A stretch of DNA of 64,000 bases from Musa acuminata AAA Group. Taxonomy: Eukaryota > Streptophyta > Magnoliopsida > Zingiberales > Musaceae. The position numbers and the translations under genes are program-made. The stretch covers positions 24,799,001 through 24,863,000 of the forward strand of contig NC_088355.1 of assembly GCF_036884655.1 (NCBI RefSeq), given 5' to 3'. This document shows positions 1-12,976 of the stretch, in pieces. A model generated the notes under the pieces. That model was not told where the DNA came from and made no database searches. It saw only the letters and a program-made list of their open reading frames with translations. Position 1 is the first letter of the stretch, and each line of letters starts with the position of its first letter.

Positions 1-1464
1 CCGAAAGGAAGCGGCGCCTGCCGCCGCAGGGTAGCGACCCGCGACGCCTGCCGCCGCTGCTCCCGTGGGCGAAACCCCCCCCACAGGGGCGGTCGCCCGG
101 CGGGACAGCACTGCCTACGGAGGCAGCGACGCCCGAAGGGGGAGCCCCCCTTCAGCGACAGCGCCGCCAGCAAGCGTGCCGCTTGTAGGTGAGGGCAACG
201 CCCTCGCCTCGCCGCACAGGCCGCCGCCGGCAGTGTGGCGGCGGCGGCGGCATCAGTAAAGGATAGTAGGGCATTAGGGTTTCTGGGAAAAAGATAGTTT
301 TACCCCTCGAAATTTGAGAAATTCCAGTTTCTGTCTTTTGTCCAAATTATGAAAATACCCTTAGGAATTGAGAAATTCCCTACATGTCCTTGATTTCAGA
401 AAAATATTAATTAATTAAAAGGTTTAGTTGATTATTATTTTTATTATTATCTAGTAGTCCTACATGATGATGATTATTTATACATGTGATGTATAATGTG
501 TGGACGGATGATCATGGACCGTGTGATGTGTGTACTTGTGATTATTATTATTGAGGTCTGCGAACCTCCATTATATTTCTCGTTTATTGTCGGGCCTGCG
601 TACCTATGATTAAGTTGTAATCACATGAGGAGGCGCAGCGGGAGCGTGGATGCGATAGCGGGACCCACGAGACGGACGATCGTGATGCATGGAGATGCTT
701 CAAGATGTCGACGGAATCGATGAGGACGAGATGGACGATCACAGGGCATGGAGATGCACCGTTGCACACATAGATCTTGATGTGAGTGATTAGGCCTACT
801 GGCTCGGGCCTAATCATATTAGGTTGTGGTCCATGATCATCTAGTGTGATTGCTTATACACATACTAGATAAGTATATATATTTGCATGCGATGTAGATA
901 TATATTAAATATGTATATGTGTGACATGTCATATTAGGAGACCAAATCTTAGAAACATCTCTCGATAATATTAAGTCGGTAAACGTGAGGCAATTAGATT
1001 GACCCACGTGGCCTTCCATCGTTATGAGTAGAAACTGATTCCCGGTGTAGGTTGAGTTGGTCGAGTCCCTCGAGACTCACCTATATCGCGATTCGCTATC
1101 TTGCTTACGACATAGAGATGTCACCGGTGACCTGGGAACATCATGGTTGGTCGGGTCCCTCGAGGCCATGGTGATTCGGAGGCCGAACAGGACGGGAATC
1201 ACAAGGAGTTGTGATCGGCAAGAGTTGCCTACCTTTTAGGCTTAGTGTGATTGGTTGAGTCCCTCGAGGTTACACTAAGACACTGATTGGATCCTGTTCC
1301 CCACTAGAAGTCTGCCGGAGACTTCCGTTTCACGTGCTGAGGGTGTCGCGTGACTCGTTAGTAAAATAGTGGGAGCATATTAAGAGAGAAGTCCATATCT
1401 TGATAGTTTATTTCTTGCAAAATCTGCATGTTATTCATTTCTGCTACATCTTTATTTTCAGAAA
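1..1464 (+). other. Copia A untranslated leader with GC-rich block and repeated 19-bp motif
   Basis: No gene is seen. Bases 1-260 are very GC-rich and match the GC-rich block at about 21890-22390 of the minus copy. Bases 1057-1074, 1147-1165 and 1251-1269 carry three copies of a motif close to TTGGTCGAGTCCCTCGAGG, centred on the palindrome CTCGAG. The minus copy has four. One repeat unit, roughly 80 bp, is missing here. The leader is long for a copia element; ORFs in it are chance readings of GC-rich sequence. Confidence 0.75.
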
Positions 1465-4400
1465 ATGTCGCTTTCAAATCCCTTACGTGGCATACTTGAT
1501 GTCAACCGCCTCACTGGTCCAAATTATACGGATTGGCTCTGTAACTTGAGAATTGTTCTCACAGCGGAGAAAATCGTGTACGTCCTTGATACAGTGATGC
1601 CTACGCCCGAAGAAGGGGCAAGCGAGGATGAGATCGCTCGCTACGTGAAGTACATTGATGACTCCACTCTTGCTCAGTGCTATATGTCGGGCTCTATGAC
1701 TCCAGAGTTACAGAGACAACATGAAAAGATGGATGCCAGATCCATTCTCCTACATGTCCGTAAATTGTTTGAGGAACAGGGAAGGACTCAATAATATGAG
1801 ATATCCAAGAGCCTTTTCCGTGCTAGGATGACTGAGGGGACACCGGTTCAGAACCATGTCCTAAAGATGATTAAGTGGATAGAGAAACTCACAGGTCTAG
1901 GAATGGTCCTAGAGGATAACTTGTGTGTGGACATTGTGCTTCAGTCCCTACCAGATTCCTTTTCACAGTTCATAATGAATTTTAATATGAACAAGCTTGA
2001 GGTGACTCTCCCAGAGCTCCTCAATATGTTGAGGGAGGTAGAGAGTACTATTAAGAAAGAGAAGCCAGTTCTCTACACTGGTGAGACCAGAAAGAAAAGG
2101 AAAGCAGAAAGGTCCCTTAAGAAGGGAAAGGGCAAGGGCAAACAAGGTAAAGCAAAGGTTGCTAAGAAAGACCCAACAAAGGACAAAGGCTAGTGCTTCC
2201 ACTGTGGTAAAGATGGGCACTGGAAGAGAAACTGCAAAGAGTACCTTGCAGAAAGGGCGAAACAAAAGCTTGATGAAGCTTCAGGTATATTCATGATGAG
2301 TCTCCATTTGTCAGAATCTTATTATAACACATGAGTATTGGATACCGGTAGTGCTTATCATATATGCAATTCGTTGTAGGTTCTGGCAAGGCCTAGGAGA
2401 CTTGAAAGAGGCGAGATAGACCTCAAGATGGGTAATGGAGCAAAAGTTACTGTATTAACTGTTGGCGAGGTCGCCCTACATCTGCCTAGTGGAGCTTTTA
2501 TTGCATTAGATGCATGTTATTTTGTTCCTTCTATTATCAAAAACATTATCTCCATTTCATGTTTAACAGTTAGTGGATATAAATTTGTTTTTTAGAACAA
2601 TGGTTGTTCGATATTATTCGATGATAAGATCATCACGAAAGGAACATTGCATAATGGTTTATTTATGTTAGACACCACTCCACATATCATGAATGTAAAT
2701 GTGTCCAAAAGGAAACGAGATGAGTTGAACAGTGCATACCTGTGGCATTGTAGGCTAGGTCACATCCATGAAAGAAGGATTCAAAAGTTGCTAAATGATG
2801 GATATCTAGATCCATTCGACTATATGTTTTATGCAACTTGTGAGCCTTGCATTCGTGGAAAATTGACCAACTCTTTATTTAGTGGAACTGGAGAGAGAGC
2901 CACTGAGTTGTTGGAACTCATACATAGTGATGTATGTGGACCCATGTCAACTCATGCCATTGGAGGTTACTCCTACTTCATTACATTTACTGATGATTTC
3001 TCAAGGTATGGATATGTGTACTTAATAAAGTACAAGTCCGAGGCCTTTGAGAAATTCAGAGAGTATAAGAATGAGGTGGAGAACTAGACTGGAAAGAGTA
3101 TCAAAACTCTTCGATCAGATCGAGGAGGTGAGTACTTAAGTACAGAGTTTACTCAGTTCCTCAAGGACCATGGGATATTATCCCAATGGACACCTCCTTA
3201 CACACCTCAGCTCAATGGTGTCTCTGAAAGGAGAAATCGTACTTTATTAGATATGGTACGGTCCATGATGAGTTTCGCTGACCTACCCATCTCATTCTAG
3301 GGATATGCCTTAGAAACCGCAGCTTACCTTCTGAACAGAGTTCCAACTAAGTCGGTAGTGTCTACACTATATGAGATATGGAAAGGGAAGAAGCCTGATC
3401 TTAAGGTTATTAAGATTTGGGGCTGCCCAGCCCACGTTAAAAGACACAACCCCGATAAGTTAGAATTAATGATAGAGCGATGCATATTTGTGGGGTACCC
3501 CAAGGAAACTTGTGGGTATTACTTCTATCATCCCGAGGACAAAAAGGTCTTTGTAGCTAAGAGAGCAGTGTTCCTTGAGTAGGAACACATTCTTGGCGGA
3601 GATAGTGGGAGAATGATAGAGTTGAGCGAAGTTAGAGAACTATGCTCAAGCACCACTCTACAGCCCGAGTCTGTTCAGGTACCTAATACACAAGTTTCAA
3701 CTTTACGCCGGTCTGATAGAGTATCTCATCCTCCTGAGAGATATGTGGGACATATTAGAGGATAGGATGCTGAGGATATTGATCCTCAGACCTACGAGGA
3801 GGCTATTATGAGTATAGACTCCGGGAAGTGGAAAGAAGCCATGAATTCTGAGATGAATTCTATGTACTCCAATAAGGTTTGAAACCTAGTTGATGCGCCC
3901 GAAGGTATTGTACCCATCGGTTGCAAGTGGATCTTTAAGAAAAAGATCGGAGTAGATGGAAAGGTAGAGACCTATAAAGCAAGGCTAGTGGCTAAGGGGT
4001 ATCGTCAAAGGCAAGGTGTTGACTACGATGAAACTTTCTCACCCGTAGCAATGCTAAAATCCATCAGAATTCTATTGGCTATTGCAGCACACTATGATTA
4101 TGAGATCTGGCAGATGGATGTGAAAACCGCATTCCTCAACGGGAATCTCGAGGAGGAGGTGTATATGATGCAACCTGAGGGATTCGTGTCCAAGAACTGC
4201 CCAGATAAGGTGTGTAGGTTGCTTAGATCCATTTATGGACTAAAGCAAGCTTCCCGAAGTTGGAACATAAGATTTGATGAGGCAATCAGATCTTATGACT
4301 TCGTTAAGAACGAAGATGAGCCTTGTGTATACAGAAAGGTAAGTGGGAGCGCTATCACCTTTTTGGTGTTATATGTGGATGACATCCTCATCATTGGGAA

Positions 4401-5275
4401 TGACGTAGGAATGCTATCCATAGTAAAGACTTAGTTATTTAGACACTTCTCCATAAAGAACTTAGGGGAAGCATCCTATATCTTGGGGATTAGAATCTAT
4501 AGAGATAGATCCAAGAGGATGCTTGGCTTGTCCCAGTCCAGGTACATAGAAACCATTGTCAAAAGGTTTGGCATTGAAAATTCTAAGAAAGGGCGAACAT
4601 GGATATGATACCTTATGCCTCAGCAATATGGTATATCATGTATGCCATGCTATGTACTAGGCCTGATATAGCGCATGCTTTGAGTGTCACGAGCAGGTAT
4701 CAGGCAGATCCAGGCTTGGAGCACTAGAACGCAGTAAAGTGTATCCTTAAGTACTTGAGAAGGACTAAGGATCTTTTACTAGTATATAGAGGTAATAGCC
4801 TTAAGGTTGAAGGCTTCACTGACTCAAGTTTTCAGTCTGATGTCGATGATAGCAAGTCGAATTCAGGGTATGTGTACACCTTGAATGGAGGAGCAGTGTG
4901 TTAGAAGAGTTCCAAGCAAGATACCACTGCTGACTCGACCACAGAGGCGGAGTACATTGCTGCATCAGATGCAGCAAAGGAGGGAGTCTGGGTGAAGAAG
5001 TTCATCGCAGATTTGGGAGTCGATACAGATAGCGACAAGTCGACTTCCTTATATTGCGACAACTATGGGGTGATTAGTCAAATAAGGGAACCCGGGTCTC
5101 ATCAGAAGTGTTCTAAGGAGGTTCCAACTTATAAGAGAGATCATAACCCGAGGAGATGTAGTAGTGGAAAGAGTTCCATCCGAATATAACATTGCAGATC
5201 TACTGACAAAGCCGTTGTCTCAAATTGTCTTTAAGCGTCACAGGGGTCTAATTGGGATCAGACACATAGGTGATT
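1465..5275 (+). pseudogene. copia gag-pol polyprotein remnant (copy A)
   Basis: One frame runs from the ATG at 1465 (peptide start MSLSNPLRG) to about 4590 and is interrupted mainly by stop codons, near 1792, 2191, 2331, 2595, 3085, 3298, 3580, 3883 and 4432. Visible domains in order are a UBN2-type gag, a CCHC knuckle near 2194-2235, an aspartic protease with an intact DTG near 2341, an HHCC and D,D,E integrase at about 2740-3270, and reverse transcriptase at about 3900-4440 with YVDD near 4370. RNase H lies in other frames at about 4600-5275. Relative to the minus copy, most stops are C-to-T or G-to-A changes (for example TGG to TAG, CAG to TAG), as expected from methyl-cytosine decay. The deletion before RNase H and the frameshift in the RNase H tail are shared with the minus copy, so they are older than the split. 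Confidence 0.92.
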
Positions 5276-5282
5276 GGCTTTA

Positions 5283-5297
5283 TGTCAAGTGGGAGAT
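5283..5297 (+). other. Polypurine tract of copia A
   Basis: AAGTGGGAGAT lies directly before the LTR start TGCTAG. This is the usual plus-strand primer position in plant copia elements and sets the canonical LTR left edge for this family. Confidence 0.8.
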
Positions 5298-6786
5298 TGC
5301 TAGTCATAGGTGCCCAGCAAGCCAATCATGTGAGTGATGGCACGTGTGACTTGATATAGAATCTTTTTGCTTATTATATTTTGGCGTATATCACTTTATA
5401 ACTATTGCATAAATGCATATATATATTGTGATGTCCTTGGATTTGTGCAATGGGAATCGGATCGTGATGAGATCACGATAATGAGATCGATTCACCTTCA
5501 AACACATATCCTAAATAATCTCGGTCATAGGTTACTCGAGAGGGACATCGTGATAATCGGATAGACTGGTGTGTTGTATACCCGTCCATATGATGGATGC
5601 AGCTGGTCTCATAGCTGCTCGTGTAGGGACACTAGGGATACAGTACAGGTGCTAATTGGAGAATGAGTTCACTGATTGATCCGCTTACGGAATGCTGGAT
5701 GGTTGATGATGCCTTATTGTCAGACAGCGATTCCGTAGTCCTAGTGGTGTATCTGGTCCTTATACTTGAGACACCAAGGATGTCCTGTATGAGTGCTCCA
5801 CTCTTTGATACCAAACTTATAGGTTTGGCTGTCCCAGATCTAGTACAGCTGGTCATTGGGAGTGGTAGTCGACCTTACGAGGGCTATTGAGTGTCGATAG
5901 AGGATCATCCACTCTCGGCATCATAAGAGGAATATCCCATGTGTTGTTGCTCAGACAAATCCCTGGCCAGGGTCATTCAGGTTGAGAGAGAAAGAGTTCT
6001 CCGGGAGAATCCGATTAGAGCGAGACTTGAGTAGAAACTGTATGGGTCTGACAGCACCATGCTCGATATACGGTCTCTGGGATATTAGATGGATGAGGGA
6101 CTATAGGTACATGGTAACTGAGGACAGACAGGTCCAATGGATTGGATTCCCCTGTATCGTCTAGGGACTACGACATAGTGGCCTAGTACGTCCGTAGTCG
6201 ATGAGTCGAGTGAATTATTACAGAGATAATAATTCACTGAGTTAGAAGGAGTTCTAACAGGTATGACTCACGGCCAGCTCGATATTGGGCCTAGAGGGTC
6301 ACACACATATGGTAGGCATTGCGATGAGTAGAGGTTCGGATATGAGATATCCGATGGAGCCCTTGTCTTATTGGATCCAGATCCAATACCCACTAGGGAA
6401 GGACCCATTAGGGTTTGACACGGGATCTCTATAAATAGGAGGGATTCACAGCCTCATAGGCTAGAGTCTTTGCTTGCCTTTCCTATTCTCCTCTTACTCT
6501 CCACCTCAGAGCAGGCCTGGAGTCTTGAGGAGCGTCGTCGCAACCCTGCTGTGTGGATCACCGCTAGAGAGGAGGACGCTTGACCTCCTTCACCCTCTCC
6601 TAAGGATCTGCAAGGAAACAGGGATATTTGATCTCCCTAGGTAACACAATCTATACGTAGTTTCATGTTTCGCGGATTTTTGCGTACCAATCTTTGCACG
6701 ACGACGAACATCTCTTTGGAAATCGGGGATTTTGTTTTCTTGTTCTTCCGCTGCGCATGTGATGTCGCCCCCATGATTTCCCAACA
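5298..6786 (+). repeat. 3' LTR of copia A (1,489 bp)
   Basis: It runs from TGCTAGTC to TTCCCAACA and aligns along its whole length, in opposite orientation, with 15308-16789. A TATA box (TATAAATA) is at 6430-6437, so transcription should start about 30 bp downstream, splitting the LTR into U3 of roughly 1.15 kb and a short R-U5. It ends against a diverged fragment of a related LTR in the opposite orientation. Confidence 0.92.
6430..6437 (+). promoter_or_regulatory. TATA box of copia A LTR
   Basis: TATAAATA in a short AT-rich island. The same box sits at the same place in both LTRs of the minus copy (15651-15658 and 22842-22849 on the minus strand). Confidence 0.7.
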
Positions 6787-7366
6787 GGTTTGGGATTTGT
6801 CTAATCAAGAATATGTGAGACATTCCTCTCATGATACCAAGAGTGGATGATTCTCTATCGACACTTAATAGTCCTCGTAAGGTTGGCTACCACTCCTATT
6901 GACTAATTATGATAGATTTGGAACCTTCAAACCTATAAGTCTGGTAACAAAGAATCGAGTACTCATACAGGACATTCGTAGTGTCTCAAGTCTAAAGACC
7001 AAATACACCATTAGGACTACGAAATTGATGTCTGACAATATGACATCATCAACCATCTATCATTCCGTAAGAAGATCGATCAGTAAACTTATTCTCCAAT
7101 GAGCACCTATACCGTATCCCTAGTTTCCCCACATGAGTAGCTATCAAACTTGCTGCATCTATCATATGGATGAGCATACAACACACTAATCTGTCCGATT
7201 ATCTCGAAGTCCCTCTTAAGTAAACTATGACTAGTATTATTTAGGATTTGTGTTTAAAGGCGAGTCGGTCTCATTATCATGATCTCATTACAATATGATT
7301 ACCATTGCACAAACCCTTGGATGTTATAATATATTCAAGCAATAGTCAATATAAAGTGATAAATGT
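6787..7366 (-). repeat. Old diverged copia LTR fragment
   Basis: It matches, with many differences, about 16119-16705 of the minus copia LTR. It is an older member of the same or a sister family, and copia A appears to have landed in it. It has no start of its own (the left side is copia A) and ends at 7366 where another LTR begins with TGTTAGG. ORFs here are not genes. Confidence 0.75.
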
Positions 7367-7984
7367 TAGGAATGAGTCGGCACTAAGAGTGGAGGGGGGG
7401 AGGGGAGGGGGGGGGGTGGTGGGCGTGTGAATTAGTGCAATAGTAAAAACATCGATTTGAAAAATTCTCGTACGATTAAAATCGATCTTGGAAAGATGCT
7501 TAACTTTGAAACGTTAGTAAGATTGTAATAAGCAAATAAAGTAAGTAAATCAGTTTGCAACATGAGAATTAAAAGTAGAACAAAAATGTAAACTGATTTA
7601 TAATGGTTCGGTCATCGTGACCTATATCCACTCCACCAATTCCCCTTCCGTCGAGGCCATCGGCATCCACTAACAATCTTCTTTCAATGGGTGATAATCA
7701 ACTACTCTTTTACAACCCTCTTCTCATTTTCATAGGTTTAGGAGATAACCTTTACACCCCCTTCACTCCTCTCTAAAACAATACTAACACTTAGAGTTTT
7801 TAGAAGAGTTCTCACAAGATTACAATGGAGTTTTTCTACTTTTTTTCACTCAATTCTTATGTAAGTTAATTTGGGATGAAAGGGGTATTTATAAGCCTCA
7901 AGTGGATTCAAACATGAAGCCTAAAAAGATCTCATCCCCGATTTTCCGTGTCCTGGCGGTACCACCGCCTGTGTTGGGTGGTAC
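7367..7984 (-). repeat. P-type LTR fragment (minus orientation), cut by the next LTR
   Basis: It starts TGTTAGGAATGAGTCGGCACTAAGAG, closely like the LTR end at 7985. It contains a G-rich tract (about 7394-7420) and an inverted TATA box near 7885. It breaks at 7984, where a second LTR of the same superfamily begins after GGTAC, a possible TSD half. The rest of this LTR is not visible. Confidence 0.7.
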
Positions 7985-10217
7985 TGTTAGGACCGAGAGC
8001 ACTAAGAGGGGGGGGTGAATTAGTGCAGCGAAAATCTTTCAGCGATTAAAAACAAAAGCTGCGTTTGTTCAATAAAAGCGATTTCGATGTAAAAGCCAAT
8101 CTTAATATTAAGCGCAGTTTACGCAGTTTGCGTCTAAACGCAGTTTGCGTCTAAACGCAGTTTGCGTCTAAACGCAGTTTTACGTCTAAACTCAGTTTAC
8201 GTCTAAACGCAGTTTGCGTATAAACACAGTTTGCACCTAAACGCAGTTTGCGTCTAAACTCAGTTTACGTCGAAACGCAGTTTGCGTCTAAACACAGTTT
8301 GTGCAGTTTACGTCTAAACGCAGTTTTACGTCTAAACGCAGTTTTACGTCTAAACGTAGTTTTACGTCTAAACGCAATTTGCACAGTTTTAGAAAGATCT
8401 GAACTTAGAAACTCGTTAGTAAAAGCACAGAAGACAGTTTGCAGTTATAAATGGAATCAGAACGTAAACGTAAACTGCAATGTAAAGATCGTACGAAAAC
8501 ACCGATTTACGTCTGAATGCAGATTCGGAAAAATCAGAACTTAGAGACTTGTTCGTAAAAGCGCAGAGGGCAGTAGGTATGTAGGAGGTTTGCAGTAATG
8601 ATAAAGTGCTCAAAGTAAAAGCAAACCAGAGATTTAGAGTGGTTCGGTCAGTCTTGACCTACTCCACTTTGGCTTCCTCCACCGACGAGGTCACCGACGT
8701 CAACTAGAGGCCTTCCTTCAATAGGCGAAGGCCAACTGCCCTTTTACAGTTTCACTCCTTTTGACGGGATCAGGAGACAACCCTTACAGAACCTTTCTCT
8801 CCTCTCTTTACAACTCAAGACTTTGAAGAACAGAAGGAGGAGAACTTAAAGGCTTTTCAACAATTTTGAGCTCAAGAATCACAGAGAAGATCAAGATTTC
8901 GGTGTAGGTCTCTTGCTCTTTCTGTGCTGAATGGGTGGGGTATTTATAGGCCCCAACCCAGTTCAAATTTGGAGCTCAAAACGATCAAATCCCGGAATTC
9001 CGGGATCAAGCGGTTGCACCTCCTGACTTGAGAGGTTGCACCGCCTGGCAGAGCTCGGAGATTGAGCCCAGGCGGTTGCACCTCTCTGTCAGGGGCGGTT
9101 GCACCGCCTGAGTCTGGCTCGGAGACTGAGCCCCAGGCGGTGCCACCTCCTGACTGAGGCGGTTGCACCTCTCCTGCCAGAGCTCGAAGACCGAGCCCAG
9201 GCGGTGCTACCTCTGTCAGGGGAGGTTGCACCGCCCAGTCTCGCTCGGAGACTGAGCCCAAGCGGTGCTACCTCCTGGCTGGAGCGGTTGCACCGCCCAG
9301 TCTCCTTGGGAGACTTAGCCCAGGCGGTGCTACCTCCTGGCTTGGGCGGTTGCACCTCCTGGTGCAATCAAGGTCCGAATGGTTAGCTCCATTCGGCCCA
9401 ATTTCAGTTTTTCAGGGGCCCAATTGCCCCTGGATTAAGCTAATGGGATCACCTCCCATTTCCAACTTAATTAACATGCTAACTACGATTAAATCTAAGA
9501 CAATTTCTGTAGCTTTGCTTCGGTGCGTCAATCGCTTCTTCCGGCGAGTTTCCGACGAACTTCCGTCGATCATCCGATGAACCCTCGGTGATCCTCCTGC
9601 GGACATCCGGCAAACTCCTGGACTTGCGACGATCCACTTGGCGAGTTCCGACGAGCTTCGCTTGGCAAGCTTCTGGACTTCTCGGATCTGTTCCCGTAGA
9701 ACCTCCGACGACAGTCCGAACTTCCGTCGAACTCTCGAACTCCCAACGTGATCATGAACTTGACTCCGGCGTAACTCCTGCTGCTTGTCTAACTTTCATC
9801 GTAGTTAATCCTGCACACTTAAAATAAAACTTCGATCGAGACAATTAATCCTATGCAATTTAACCTAGTTGTCCGGCATGTCATTGTTCCCTCGACGCTT
9901 CGTCCGATTCTTCGGCGCATCGTCCTCTCCTGTAGCCTATTGCCCAATCGGCCAGTTGACTCCGCAACTCCGATATCCTTGGCACAATACCCGCTCTTCT
10001 TGGCCCGATGCCCGAGTCCACGGCCCGAAGCCTTCTGTCGATACGTCGACCAATCCACCGGCCCGATGTCCAATGTTCTGACATGTTCCTTCGGCACAAC
10101 ATAATTTTCCTGCTTTAATTGTCTCATCCTGATCGAAGCATCCTGCGTCACTCAAAACGCAGATTAAATCATAAACATATATCAAGTAGTTTCATCATCA
10201 AAATATGAGATTCAACA
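7985..10217 (-). repeat. 3' LTR of a minus-strand P-family element (2,233 bp)
   Basis: It begins TGTTAGGACC and ends GATTCAACA, followed inward by a polypurine tract (read on the minus strand, AAAAAGGGGGAGAT). It is homologous to the two 2,244-bp LTRs at 46803-49046 and 52739-54982. Bases 8110-8390 are an array of about 17-18 bp units (core GTCTAAACGCAGTTTGC). Bases 9000-9370 hold repeats of a GGCGGTTGCACC type. A TATA box lies on the minus strand near 8940. The element's other LTR is missing. Confidence 0.88.
8110..8395. repeat. 17-18 bp minisatellite in LTR
   Basis: A tandem array of about 15 degenerate units with core CTAAACGCAGTTTGCGT. It lies downstream of the TATA box in the element's reading direction, so it would be in the transcribed leader. 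It corresponds to the arrays at 48660-48905 and 54596-54841. Confidence 0.8.
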
Positions 10218-12976
10218 ATCTCCCCCTTTTTGATGATGACAACCACTTGATGACGGAGTTAAACTTAACTCCCGGAGTTTAAACAAACTCCCCCTATCAA
10301 TATGCCATATTGATAGAACCTTGAATTCAAACTGAATTCAAGTCATTGCAATATTCATCATGAATACTTGCAACATGTCAACATGAACATATGCATAAAC
10401 TTATGCATCACATGTCATGTCATCAACATACTTCTCCCCCTTTGTCATTAACAAAAAGGAGAAGTACCACAATCAAGTGTGTGTGATATTGGTTCAACTC
10501 ATTGCATGAAAAACATAATATCAAGTTTTATCATCATGCAATCTTGGAGCTAGAAGATTTAGCAAGTGTTACATCATGCTTAGAACATTCATGCTATCAA
10601 GTTTTAGATATGCAAGTTTTATAGCATATAAGATAGCACTTTTGGTAATGTTCAAGATAGCAAGTTCTATATCATGCAAGCTAGCAAATTAGAGATGTTC
10701 AAGAAGGCAACTCTTGCTTCTTGAAAATTTTGTTCACTTTGCTAGATGCGCAAGTTAGCATTTTTGCCTCTTGAGATAGGCAAGATAGCACATTAGCTTC
10801 TTTTGAGATAGCAACTTTTTGCTTCTCTTTAGACCAACAAGCTACCAATTTTTATGATATACAAGTTTCACAATATATAAGTTAGCAAAGATTTCGAAAG
10901 CAAATGCAAGATAGCTTTCTTGTGTAAGCTCATGATTCTTGCTTCCTATTGCAATGTGCAAATTGCAAGTTTTGCTTCTTGAGATATTCAAGATAGTGAT
11001 GTTCAAGAAGACAATTTTTCTTCTTGAAATAAGCAAGTTAGCAATCTTTGCTACTTAAGATAGGCAAGCTAGCAATCAAGTTTTTGCATCTTCTTGACTT
11101 GTACAAGCTAGCTATCTCCCCCTTTGTCATTGTCAAAAAGAAAGGAAGAATACAGTTTTGTAGTTCTTTTTCCTTTTACAATGATTTCAAAATCATGACA
11201 AAGGATGAATAATCAAGTCATGAATGTCAAGACAATTTTTCATCATGAATATCATTGCATGCATCGTTATCATAGGTTGAAGTATTACATGCATAATTTC
11301 ATATCATCATTCATAATTACATTAATGTTTCAATATAGCAATTTTTTCTCAAAGTGTGTAACTTAGCACTCATAGCATTTTAAATCATGATTTACATCAT
11401 ATGCAATACATCACATCATAATTAGAAAGCACAAGTATTGCATGCATAATTGCACATCATAAATATATCATGATTGAAACTTATATCCTATGGTATCAAT
11501 TTTGTCAAATTATATCCTACCATACATGATTGAAACTTCTTATTTGTATATATCAAAACAAATTAATGAATATTTCATGTATTCTTCTCTTCACATAAGG
11601 AATATCAAGAAGAATTATTAGGTGATGAGATAAACATTTCATGAATACAAGGAATTGCATAAAAATCATATCATAAGTGTTTCATGTATTCATATTATCA
11701 CATGAAGCATACAGGACAATAATGCAAAGAAATCATGTCATGAAGAATATCAATGTGAAAATTCAGCAACGATCACATGATACAATCGCAAGGCATGATA
11801 TAATTATGCGACATATCATGAGATGATAATTTATCATATCAATGAAAGATATCAATGTGGATCAATTCGTGAATACCAAAGATATGATTCATGGTTCATT
11901 ACAATTCTTCTTAACAAGTTCACGATCAAGATTCATATAATTCTTAATAAAGCAAATTGATGTACAATCATCACACAAGACATACAAGGCGAAGAAATCT
12001 TGTTATTTCTGTATTATGAAATATATGATATCAAGGCTCATGATTCATTTGAAAAGATATAGTACAAAGAGCAACTTGAAACATTCATATCAAGATCACA
12101 TTTTAAAATATTCCAAGTTTCAAGATATCAATATGACACTTCATTGAATTCGAAGAAATCAAAAGACAAGTTGCATTTCATTTGAAGAACTCCTTTTTGA
12201 TAAATGTAGGGAGCATAATGAACGATCTTGATTTATAAAGAGCTTCATGTTATAATTATCAAGATCATGATTTTAATAATTATTTTCTTTAGCAAAAACA
12301 CTATCATTCATATTTCGAGATGGAATTTATAAGCAGGAATCATTTCATCAAATCCATTTTAGAAAAATATTTTTCATAAGTGTATGAGAAAATCCGATTG
12401 TTAGGATACCAATTGTTAAGTGAATCCGAAAATGAAATTAGTACTTTCATGCATTCGGATAAGATTTTGCTATAGATTTTCAAGTTCAATTATGAAGATA
12501 AAACATGCTCATGATCATAAAAATTTCTGTATCCAAAAAATATAATTTCCAACATGTTATAGTGTAAAATCATCATGGCAATTAAGTGTTTTGAACATTG
12601 AATCAAGAATGTCCGAAAAATAATCTTAACACGTTCATGCATTCGAGCATATTTTTGCCATAGTTTTTCAAATATACTCATGAGAATAACACATGCTTAT
12701 CATCGGCATAAAATCTCATGTATAAAATTGTTAATCAAAATATTTAATTTCATCATTATGCATTTCTTCAAATCAAACATGATCTTTAATCAAAATCGAG
12801 AAATAACAATGGAAATCAACGTAATACACATTATTACTTCTTAACCATGATTTCATATTTTCAATCAAGATCATTTTATTTGTTTATCATGCTATATTAT
12901 CATTTTCGAAATTATCAGCATGATCATAATTTTTGTATTTTTATTTTTAAACATGTAATTTTCAAGAAAATTAATT
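10218..12976 (-). other. AT-rich non-coding interior of truncated P-family element
   Basis: About 2.8 kb without a believable gene. It is very AT-rich with many loosely repeated words of the type AGCAAGTT and ATCATGA. Polypurine tracts (CTCCCCCTTT on the plus strand) occur at about 10219, 10434 and 11114, each next to TGATGATGAC or TGTCATT. The layout matches 50102-52738 of the intact P element in reverse, so the lack of pol is a family feature and not local loss. Confidence 0.75.

Larger units (their letters stand above)
1..6786 (+). mobile_element. Ty1/copia LTR retrotransposon copy A, decayed, 5' LTR outside window
   Basis: The order is leader (1-1464), gag-pol remnant (1465 to about 5275), polypurine tract just before 5298, and 3' LTR (5298-6786). 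It is the same family as the minus-strand copy at 15308-23864: leader, gag-pol and LTR match throughout. The 5' LTR and primer binding site must lie left of base 1, because the other copy has about 1.88 kb between PBS and gag. Its target-site duplication therefore cannot be tested here. The coding frame is full of stops, so this copy is dead. Confidence 0.93.

Noticed and set aside
837..1019. Small frames in the copia leader (also 21146-21328)
   Set aside because: They read antisense in AT-rich leader DNA and are not linked to any domain.
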